From CANJBX01 sp035556735 (lineage in GTDB: Bacteria > Pseudomonadota > Alphaproteobacteria > Rhizobiales > Xanthobacteraceae): DNA of 64,000 nt. Below, piece after piece: positions 35,951-43,533 of this stretch; position 1 is the first letter of the stretch; each line of letters starts with the position of its first letter. Location: contig DATMFF010000009.1 of NCBI GenBank assembly GCA_035556735.1, forward strand, positions 1 to 64,000. Direction: 5' to 3'. A model generated the notes under the pieces. The model saw only the letters and a list, made by a program, of their open reading frames with translations, had not been told where the DNA came from and made no database searches. The position numbers were made by a program, and so were the translations under genes.

Positions 35951-36781
35951 CTAATGGACCTGCAGTTCCTCGGGGCTCGCCAGCGTGATGCCCTCGATGG
36001 TGGCGCGCGCGGCAAGACGCGCGATGTACTGCGCGGTGGCGCGCCGCTGGACGCTGTCCTTGAGATAGTCAGCGATGCGGCCTGCGACCAGCTCGAACGG
36101 CAGCTCCGCGCCCGCGATGCGCCGGTCGATGCGCACCACGTGGCAGCCGTAAGGCGTCTCCACCGGCTGCGCGGCGATGCTGCCGGGATCGATCGCCGCC
36201 AGGGCGGATTCGAACTCGGGTGTGGTCTGGCCGGCGGTGATCTGGCCGAGGTTGCCGCCCTGTGCCGCCGAGGGGCAGGCCGAATGCAGCCTGGCGAGTT
36301 CCGCGAATCGCTCCGGCGCGGCCTGCAGCACCAGCAGCACCGCCTGCGCGGCGGCGCGTGCCTGCGCATACAGCGCTGCGTTCGTTCGCGGCGCGGCGAA
36401 CAGGATGTGCGCAGCCTCGACGATGTCGGGCGAGCGGAACCTGCGACGGTTATTGTTGAAATAGCGAAGGCAGGCGTCGGCGTCGGGCGCCGGCGTGACG
36501 ACCTCCTGCTCGATGAGCGCGCGGATCATGGCCTCCTCGGGCGCTTCGCGGCGGCCTTCGCCGTCCGCCAGCGGATCGGCCGAAACGCCGAGGCGGCGCG
36601 CCTCCTGCAGTAGGAGCTCGCGGATGGCCAGCGACTGGGCCGCCGCCTTGAAGGCCTCGGCCGGAGTTCTCGCAGGGTGATGCTGGACCTCGCGCGCGAT
36701 CAGGTCGCGCGCGATCGGTACGCCGTTGACGCGCACGCCATGGCCCTTGGGCAGCACCGTGGTGTGGATGGCGCAGCTCAT
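35951..36781 (-). CDS. Parvulin-type peptidyl-prolyl isomerase (NifM/PpiC-like) in the nar unit
   Basis: A 276-residue protein with a C-terminal PpiC-type rotamase domain (EAAHILFAAP, ASCPSAAQGGNLGQI-like segment, PVETPYGCHVVRI) and an N-terminal helical domain, the architecture of NifM. No signal peptide is visible, so it probably acts in the cytoplasm. NifM matures nitrogenase iron protein; here the gene directly follows narI with a three-base gap. A role in folding NarG/NarH or inserting cofactors is the likely reading, but this is inferred from position. Confidence 0.85.
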   Translation of the reverse strand: MSCAIHTTVLPKGHGVRVNGVPIARDLIAREVQHHPARTPAEAFKAAAQSLAIRELLLQEARRLGVSADPLADGEGRREAPEEAMIRALIEQEVVTPAPDADACLRYFNNNRRRFRSPDIVEAAHILFAAPRTNAALYAQARAAAQAVLLVLQAAPERFAELARLHSACPSAAQGGNLGQITAGQTTPEFESALAAIDPGSIAAQPVETPYGCHVVRIDRRIAGAELPFELVAGRIADYLKDSVQRRATAQYIARLAARATIEGITLASPEELQVH

Positions 36782-36784
36782 GGC

Positions 36785-37558
36785 TCACTCCGCCGGGGCG
36801 GCAACAGGGCGCCGCGCTGGAATGACGGTGGGGCCCGGCTGGGCGAGCGGTGCGGCGCGCCGGCGCGGATGGGGATTGCGCGAGCGCACCACCTGATAAC
36901 CGCGGCGGCCGAGATACCAGACCGGCGCGCTCCACACATGCACCAGCCGCGTGAACGGGAACACCAGGAAGATCGTCATGCCGAGGAAGAGGTGCAGCTT
37001 GAACACGGGATGCACGTCGGCGATGAGCGCGGAGACGCCGGGCTGCAGCGTCAGGATGCCCTGCGCCCAATTCATGAATTTCACCATCTCGTGGCCGTCG
37101 AGGTGGCCGAGCGAGACCGGAATGGTCGCGAGGCCGACGATGAGCTGCGCATACAGAAGCAGCAGGATGGCGATATCGCCGAAGGACGAGGTCTTGCGGA
37201 TGCGGCTGTCGGCGAGACGCCGGTGCACCAGCAGCGTGATGCCGATGAAGCAGGCGATGCCGGCGACGCCGCCGATGACGATTGCCATCATCTGCTTGAA
37301 GCCGTGCGAGATCCCGATGAAGTCGAACACGGCGATGGGGGTCAGCAAACCGACGAGGTGGCCGGCGAAGATCACCAGGATCCCGACGTGGAAGAGATTC
37401 GAGCCCCACATCAACTGGCGCCGCCGCAGGAGCTGGCTCGACCCGCTGCGCCAGGTGTACTGCTCGCGGTCGAAGCGCAGCCAGCTTCCGACGAGAAAGA
37501 CGGTGAGGCAGACGTACGGATACCAGCCGAACACGATGTAGTTGATGGTCTCGCGCAT
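36785..37558 (-). CDS. narI: Respiratory nitrate reductase gamma subunit (cytochrome b)
   Basis: A 257-residue diheme membrane anchor taking electrons from quinol to NarH. It has five hydrophobic helices. Heme-ligand histidines fit NarI: the pair in LFHVGILVIFAGHLVGL and the pair in VHPVFKLHLFLG...RLVHVWS. The C-terminus has a Pro/Arg-rich extension of about 20 residues beyond E. coli NarI. Follows narJ by nine bases. Inner membrane. Confidence 0.96.
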   Translation of the reverse strand: MRETINYIVFGWYPYVCLTVFLVGSWLRFDREQYTWRSGSSQLLRRRQLMWGSNLFHVGILVIFAGHLVGLLTPIAVFDFIGISHGFKQMMAIVIGGVAGIACFIGITLLVHRRLADSRIRKTSSFGDIAILLLLYAQLIVGLATIPVSLGHLDGHEMVKFMNWAQGILTLQPGVSALIADVHPVFKLHLFLGMTIFLVFPFTRLVHVWSAPVWYLGRRGYQVVRSRNPHPRRRAAPLAQPGPTVIPARRPVAAPAE

Positions 37559-37567
37559 GGGCGTCTC

Positions 37568-38251
37568 CTAGCTCTGCGCGGGCCGGCGCGCGGCGCGGAT
37601 GCGCGCGACCAGCTCGTCCTTGCAGGATGAGGCGTTCGGGCCGAACGTGACCGGCTCGTCTTCCCAGGCGACGTCGAGCGCGGCGAGATCGGCCGGATCG
37701 GGGTCGGGCTCGTCGAGCAGGACCGTGAGGTCCTCCGCCTTGGGCTGCGCGGCGGCGAGCGCGACCAGCGCGCGGAACGCCGCCTCGTAACGCGACTGGC
37801 GCTTGCGCAGGCGCTCGGCGAACGCGGCGAGGATGTGCGCCGGCTGCGCCAGCGTGGCGCAGGCCTCGGCGAGCGGCAGCAGCGAGAGATACTCCAGGAA
37901 CAGCGGCAGGAAGTCGGGCAGCTCGGACGCGCAAATGGCGAGGCCGTGCGTCTCGTACTGGGTCTTGAGGTCGATCATGGCCTGGCCGCGGTCGCGGCTT
38001 TCGCCGTGCACGTGCTCGAACAGGTGCAGCGAGAGCGAGCGCGTGCGGTCGAACAGGAGGACGTAGCGCTCCTGCAGGTCGAGGAGATCGCCGGTCTCGA
38101 TCTCGTCGATCAGCCGGTCGAGGAGCCGCGCCTCGCGCGCCGGGAGCAGGCTCTCGCGGGCGATCGCCGCGCGCAGTTCGTCTGTCGCCTGCTGCAGCTC
38201 GGCGGTCGGATAGGTGAGCAGCGCGGAGAGCGCTTTCAGGGTCTTGCTCAT
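37568..38251 (-). CDS. narJ: Nitrate reductase molybdenum cofactor assembly chaperone
   Basis: A 227-residue NarJ/TorD-family cytoplasmic chaperone needed to insert the molybdenum cofactor and clusters into NarG before membrane docking. The all-helical pattern and LSLHLFEHVHGESRDRGQAM and YLSLLP segments are typical. Its ATG shares one base with the narH stop (TGATG), so it is translated in step with narH. The longer open frame upstream lies inside narH and is a shadow. Confidence 0.95.
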   Translation of the reverse strand: MSKTLKALSALLTYPTAELQQATDELRAAIARESLLPAREARLLDRLIDEIETGDLLDLQERYVLLFDRTRSLSLHLFEHVHGESRDRGQAMIDLKTQYETHGLAICASELPDFLPLFLEYLSLLPLAEACATLAQPAHILAAFAERLRKRQSRYEAAFRALVALAAAQPKAEDLTVLLDEPDPDPADLAALDVAWEDEPVTFGPNASSCKDELVARIRAARRPAQS

Positions 38252-39771
38252 CAGACGACCTCCATCGGCGTCTTGCCGCGCTTGGGCGTGCCGAACAGGT
38301 TGGGCTCCGAGGTGCCGCCGGAGCAGCCGTTGCCGAAGGAGAAGCCGCAGGAACCGCGCAGGTCGTACGCGTCCTCGTCGATCTCGCGGTGCGCAGTCGG
38401 GATGACGAAGCGGTCCTCGTAATTGGCGATCGCCATCACGTGGTACATCTCCTCGATGGCAAGGCTGGTGAGGCCGACCCGCCTGGCGATGGTCTCGTCG
38501 ATCACGCCGTCGACGGTCTTGGCGCGCATATAGGCGCGCATCGCCAGCATGCGCTCGAGACCGCGCGCGACGGGCTCCTCCTTGCCGGCGGTGAGCAGGT
38601 TGGCGAGGTACTTGAGGGGGATGCGCAGGCTGCGCACGTCGGGCATCTCGCCGTCGACGCCGATCTTGCCGGCCTCGGCGGCCGACTGGATGGGCGAGAG
38701 CGGCGGCACGTACCAGACCATCGGCAGCGTGCGGTACTCGGGGTGGAGCGGGAAGGCGACCTTCCACTCCATCGCCATCTTCCACACCGGCGAGCGGCGC
38801 GCCGCCTCGAGCCAGTTGTCGGCGACGCCGTCGGCGCGGGCCTGCGCGATCACCGCGGGATCGTTCGGATCGAGGAAGATGCCGAGCTGCGCCTCGTAGA
38901 GGTCCTGCTCGTTGGGCGCCGACGCCGCCTCCTCGATGCGGTCGGCGTCATAGAGCACGACGCCGAGGTAGCGGATGCGGCCGACGCAGGTCTCCGAGCA
39001 CACCGTCGGCTGGCCGGCCTCGATGCGCGGGAAGCAGAAGATGCACTTCTCGGATTTGCCCGAGCTCCAGTTGTAATAGATTTTCTTGTAGGGGCAGCCG
39101 GACACGCACATGCGCCAGCCGCGGCACTTGTCCTGGTCGATGAGGACGATGCCGTCCTCCTCGCGCTTGTAGATCGCCCCCGACGGGCAGGCGGCGACGC
39201 AGGCCGGGTTGAGGCAATGCTCGCACAGCCGCGGCAGGTACATCATGAACGTGTTCTCGAACTGTCCGTAGATGTCCTTCTGCACGCCCTCGAAATTGTA
39301 ATCCTGCGCGCGCTTCTCGAATTCGCCGCCGAGGATCTCCTCCCAGTTCGGCCCCCATTGGATCTTCTCCATGCGCTCGCCGGTGATCAGCGAGCGCGGA
39401 CGCGCGGTCGGGAATGCCGACATCTCGGGCGCCTTCTGCAGGTGCTCGTAGTCGAAGGTGAAGGGCTCGTAATAGTCGTCGACCTCCGGCAGGTCCGGGT
39501 TGGCGAAGATCTTTGCGAGCACGCGCCACTTGCCGCCGATGCGCGGCTCGATCCTGCCGTTGGCCTTGCGCCGCCAGCCGCCGTTCCAGCGCTTCTGGTT
39601 CTCCCAGTCCTTGGGATAGCCGATGCCCGGCTTGGTCTCGACGTTGTTGAACCAGGCGTATTCCATCCCTTCGCGGTTGGTCCACACGTTCTTGCAGGTC
39701 ACCGAACAGGTGTGGCACCCGATGCACTTGTCGAGGTTGAGCACCATCGCGATTTGCGCGCGGATTTTCAT
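38251..39771 (-). CDS. narH: Respiratory nitrate reductase beta subunit
   Basis: A 506-residue iron-sulfur subunit. Cys groups are all visible: CIGCHTCSVTCKN near the N-terminus, CEHCLNPACVAACP, and CRGWRMCVSGC with a Trp replacing a Cys, the signature of the [3Fe-4S] centre of NarH, then CIFCFPR and CSETCVGR. It passes electrons from NarI to NarG. It overlaps narG by four bases and narJ by one. Length matches E. coli NarH (about 512). Confidence 0.97.
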   Translation of the reverse strand: MKIRAQIAMVLNLDKCIGCHTCSVTCKNVWTNREGMEYAWFNNVETKPGIGYPKDWENQKRWNGGWRRKANGRIEPRIGGKWRVLAKIFANPDLPEVDDYYEPFTFDYEHLQKAPEMSAFPTARPRSLITGERMEKIQWGPNWEEILGGEFEKRAQDYNFEGVQKDIYGQFENTFMMYLPRLCEHCLNPACVAACPSGAIYKREEDGIVLIDQDKCRGWRMCVSGCPYKKIYYNWSSGKSEKCIFCFPRIEAGQPTVCSETCVGRIRYLGVVLYDADRIEEAASAPNEQDLYEAQLGIFLDPNDPAVIAQARADGVADNWLEAARRSPVWKMAMEWKVAFPLHPEYRTLPMVWYVPPLSPIQSAAEAGKIGVDGEMPDVRSLRIPLKYLANLLTAGKEEPVARGLERMLAMRAYMRAKTVDGVIDETIARRVGLTSLAIEEMYHVMAIANYEDRFVIPTAHREIDEDAYDLRGSCGFSFGNGCSGGTSEPNLFGTPKRGKTPMEVV

Positions 39772-42700
39772 TCTGCGGCCTCCAGGCGGGCGGGGGCGGC
39801 GTCGCCCGGTTGATCTGCGGTGGGTTTGTCGAGCCAGTCGACGTGCGCCATCTTGCGCACGATGACGAACTCGTCGCGGTTGGTGCCGATCGTCCCGTGG
39901 TAGTTGAAGCCGTAGGACTGTTGGGCGTAGCCGCCGATCATGTGCGTGGGCTTGAGCACGGTGCGCGTCACCGAGTTATGGATGCCGCCGCGCTGGCCGG
40001 TCTGCTCCGAGCCGGGTACGTTCACGATCTTCTCCTGCGCGTGGTACATCAGGCACATGCCTTCCTTCACGCGCTGGGAGACCACGGCGCGCGCCACCAG
40101 CGCGCCGTTGGTGTTGAAGGCTTCGATCCAGTCGTTGTCGACGATGCCGGCCTTCTTCGCGTCGATCTCGCTGATCCACACGATCGGTCCGCCGCGCGAC
40201 AGCGTGAGCATCAGCAGGTTGTCGGTGTAGGTCGAGTGGATGCCCCACTTCTGGTGCGGGGTAATGAAGTTGAGCACGACCGGCGTGTTGCCGTTGGGGC
40301 TGCGGTCGAGCACGGGCTTCACCGACTTGGTGTCGATCGGCGGGCGATAGACGCAGAGCGCCTCGCCGAAGGCGCGCATCCACAGGTGGTCCTGGTAGAG
40401 CTGCTGGCGGCCGGTCAGCGTGCGCCACGGGATCAGCTCGTGCACGTTGGTGTAGCCGGCGTTGTAGCAGACCTTCTCCGACTCAAGTCCCGACCAGATT
40501 GGGGAGGAGATGATCTTGCGCGGCTGCGCCACCACGTCGCGGAAGCGGATTTTCTCGTCTTCCTTCGGCACGGCGAGATGCGTGTGCTCGCGGCCGGTGA
40601 AGCCGCCGAGCGACTCCCAGGCCTTGACCGCGACCTCGCCGTTGGTCTCCGGCGCCAGCGTGAGCAGCACCTCGGCAGCGTCGATGTCGGTGTCGATCTT
40701 CGGCAGGCCCTTGGTGGGTCCCTCCTCGGTGACGACGCCGTTGAGCTTCTTGAGATAGTCGACCTCGTGCTGGGTGTTCCAGGCGAGGCCCTTGCCGCCG
40801 TTGCCGAGCTTGCTCATCAGCGGTCCGAGCGAGGTGTAGCGCTTGTAGAGGTTGGGATAGTCGCGCTCGACCACCGTGACCTGCGGCATGGTCTTGCCGG
40901 GGATCGGCGCGACCTCGCCGGTCTTCCAGTCCTTGACGTCGAGCGCTTGCGCGATCTCGCCCGGGCTGTCGTGCATGATCGGCGTGATCACCACGTCCTT
41001 CTCGATGCCGAGCACCTCGGGCGCGACCTCGGAGAACTTTTTGGCGATCGCCTTGTAGATCTCCCAGTCGCTCTTGCACTCCCATACCGGGTCCACCGCC
41101 GCCGTGAGCGGATGGATGAAAGGATGCATGTCCGAAGTGTTGAGGTCGTTCTTCTCGTACCAGGTGGCGGTCGGGAGCACGATGTCGGAATAGACGCAGG
41201 TGGTCGACATGCGGAAGTCGAGCGTGACCAGCAGGTCGAGCTTTCCTTCCGGCGCCTCCTCGTGCCAGGCGACTTCCGTCGGCTTCTGCTTGCCGGTCTC
41301 GCCAAGGTCCTTGCCGAGCACGCCGTGGGTGGTGCCGAGCAGGTGCTTGAGGAAATATTCGTGGCCCTTGCCCGAGGAGCCGAGCAGGTTGGAACGCCAG
41401 ACGAACAGGTTGCGCGGCCAGTTCACCGGCTTGTCGGGATCCTCGCAGGAGAATTTCAGCTCGCCCGTTTTGACCGCGCTCGCGACGTAGTCCTTGGGCT
41501 CCATGCCCTTGGCGGCGGCCTTGGCCGCGATCTGCAGCGGGTTGGTCTCGAACTGCGGTGCCGAGGGCAGCCAGCCCATGCGTTCGGCGCGCACGTTGTA
41601 ATCGATGACCGCGCCGTCCCAGGGACCGGCGGGCGCCGTCGGCGAGAGGATCTCGGTGACGTCGAGCGTCTCGTAGCGCCACTGGTCCGTGTGCGCGTAC
41701 CAGAACGAGGTCGAGTTCTGCTGGCGCGGCGGGCGGCCCCAGTCGAGAGCAAAGGCCAGGGGAAGCCACCCCGATTGCGGGCGCAGCTTCTCCTGCCCGA
41801 CATAATGCGACCAGCCGCCGCCGGATTGGCCGACGCAGCCGCACATGACAAGCATGTTGATCACACCGCGATAGTTCATGTCGCAGTGGAACCAGTGATT
41901 CATCGCCGCGCCGATGATCACCATCGAGCGGCCGTTTGTCTTCTCGGCGTTGCGCGCGAACTCGCGCGCGACCGTGATGATCTGATCGGCGGGAACGCCG
42001 GTGATCTTCTCGGCCCAGGCCGGCGTATAAGGCTCGTTCTCCTCATAGGACTTCGCCACGTGCCCGCCGCCGAAGCCGCGGTCGACGCCGTAGTTGGCGA
42101 CGAACAGGTCGTAGACCGAGGCGACCAGCGCCTCGCCCTCGGCCAGCGTCACGCGCTTGGCCGGGACCTTGCGCACCAGCACGCTCGGGTGTTCGGTGCC
42201 GGTGAAGTGGTCGTGCTCGATGTTGCCGAAATAAGGGAAGGCGACGTCGGCGAGTTCGTCGCGCACGTCCGCGAGAGAAAGACGCAGCTTGGTCTCGCGC
42301 CCGTCGGAGGCCTTCTCCTCGAGGTTCCACTTGCCCTTCTCGCCCCAGCGGAAGCCGACCGAGCCGCGCGGCACGACGACCTCTCCCGTCGCCTCGTCAT
42401 AGGCGACGGTCTTCCAGTCCGGGTTGTTGGTTTCGCCGAGGGCGCCGGTGAAATCCGAGGCGCGCACGAGCCGGTCAGGCACGAGCCGTCCCTCGGATTT
42501 CACCAGCCGCACCAGCATCGGCATATCCGTGTACTGGCGCGCGTAATCGGCGAAATACTTGGCCTGCCGGTCGATGTGGAACTCGCGCAGGATGACATGG
42601 CCCATGGCCATGGCGAGGGCGGCGTCGGTGCCCTGCTTCACGGAGATCCAGAGATCGGCGAACTTCGAGGCTTCCGAATAGTCGGGGCAGATCACGACGC

Positions 42701-43529
42701 TCTTGGCGCCGCGGTAGCGGGCCTCGGTGTAGAAATGTGCATCTGGCGTGCGCGTCTGCGGAACGTTCGAGCCCCACAGGATAAGGAAGCCGGCGTTGTA
42801 CCAGTCGGCCGATTCCGGCACGTCGGTCTGCTCGCCCCAGGTTTGCGGCGAGGATGGCGGCAGGTCGCAGTACCAGTCGTAGAACGACATGCACACGCCG
42901 CCGAGCAGCGAGAGGTAGCGCGCGCCGGCGGCGTAGCTCACCATCGACATGGCCGGGATCGGCGAGAAGCCGATGACACGGTCGGGTCCGTAGGTCTTCG
43001 CGGTGTAGGCGTTGGCCGCCGCGATGATCTCGGTGACCTCGTCCCAGGTCGAACGTACGAAGCCGCCGAGGCCGCGCTTGCGGGTGTAGGAATCGCGCTT
43101 CTCCGGGTTCTCTACGATCGAGGCCCAGGCCGCGACCGGTGTGCGCAGCGCCCGCGCCTCGCGCCACAGCTTGATGAGGCGCGCGCGCACCAGCGGATAT
43201 TTCACGCGGTTGCCCGAATAGAGGTACCAGGAGTAGCTGGCGCCGCGCGAACAGCCGCGCGGCTCGTGGTTGGGCAGCTCGGGGCGCGTGCGCGGATAGT
43301 CGGTCTGCTGCGTCTCCCAGGTGACGATGCCGCCCTTGACGTAGATCTTCCACGAGCACGAGCCCGTGCAGTTCGCGCCGTGGGTCGAGCGCACGATCTT
43401 GTCGTGCTGCCAGCGCTTGCGATAGCCGTCCTCCCAGCGCCGGTCCTCGTGGGTGACGATGCCGTGCCCGTCGGAGAATTCGTCGTCGACGCGGTTGAAG
43501 AAGGCGAGGCGGTCGAGAAAATGGCTCAT
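39768..43529 (-). CDS. narG: Respiratory nitrate reductase alpha subunit
   Basis: A 1253-residue molybdopterin enzyme that reduces nitrate to nitrite on the cytoplasmic face. The N-terminal HGANCTGSCSWKIYVKGG holds the His/Cys ligands of the FS0 [4Fe-4S] cluster, and YCDLPPSSPQTWGEQTDVPE contains the Asp that ligates Mo in E. coli NarG. The size fits the family. No twin-arginine export signal of the Nap type is present, so this is the membrane Nar system. It starts four bases after the narK stop and overlaps narH by four bases. Confidence 0.98.
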   Translation of the reverse strand: MSHFLDRLAFFNRVDDEFSDGHGIVTHEDRRWEDGYRKRWQHDKIVRSTHGANCTGSCSWKIYVKGGIVTWETQQTDYPRTRPELPNHEPRGCSRGASYSWYLYSGNRVKYPLVRARLIKLWREARALRTPVAAWASIVENPEKRDSYTRKRGLGGFVRSTWDEVTEIIAAANAYTAKTYGPDRVIGFSPIPAMSMVSYAAGARYLSLLGGVCMSFYDWYCDLPPSSPQTWGEQTDVPESADWYNAGFLILWGSNVPQTRTPDAHFYTEARYRGAKSVVICPDYSEASKFADLWISVKQGTDAALAMAMGHVILREFHIDRQAKYFADYARQYTDMPMLVRLVKSEGRLVPDRLVRASDFTGALGETNNPDWKTVAYDEATGEVVVPRGSVGFRWGEKGKWNLEEKASDGRETKLRLSLADVRDELADVAFPYFGNIEHDHFTGTEHPSVLVRKVPAKRVTLAEGEALVASVYDLFVANYGVDRGFGGGHVAKSYEENEPYTPAWAEKITGVPADQIITVAREFARNAEKTNGRSMVIIGAAMNHWFHCDMNYRGVINMLVMCGCVGQSGGGWSHYVGQEKLRPQSGWLPLAFALDWGRPPRQQNSTSFWYAHTDQWRYETLDVTEILSPTAPAGPWDGAVIDYNVRAERMGWLPSAPQFETNPLQIAAKAAAKGMEPKDYVASAVKTGELKFSCEDPDKPVNWPRNLFVWRSNLLGSSGKGHEYFLKHLLGTTHGVLGKDLGETGKQKPTEVAWHEEAPEGKLDLLVTLDFRMSTTCVYSDIVLPTATWYEKNDLNTSDMHPFIHPLTAAVDPVWECKSDWEIYKAIAKKFSEVAPEVLGIEKDVVITPIMHDSPGEIAQALDVKDWKTGEVAPIPGKTMPQVTVVERDYPNLYKRYTSLGPLMSKLGNGGKGLAWNTQHEVDYLKKLNGVVTEEGPTKGLPKIDTDIDAAEVLLTLAPETNGEVAVKAWESLGGFTGREHTHLAVPKEDEKIRFRDVVAQPRKIISSPIWSGLESEKVCYNAGYTNVHELIPWRTLTGRQQLYQDHLWMRAFGEALCVYRPPIDTKSVKPVLDRSPNGNTPVVLNFITPHQKWGIHSTYTDNLLMLTLSRGGPIVWISEIDAKKAGIVDNDWIEAFNTNGALVARAVVSQRVKEGMCLMYHAQEKIVNVPGSEQTGQRGGIHNSVTRTVLKPTHMIGGYAQQSYGFNYHGTIGTNRDEFVIVRKMAHVDWLDKPTADQPGDAAPARLEAAE

Positions 43530-43533
43530 GAGC

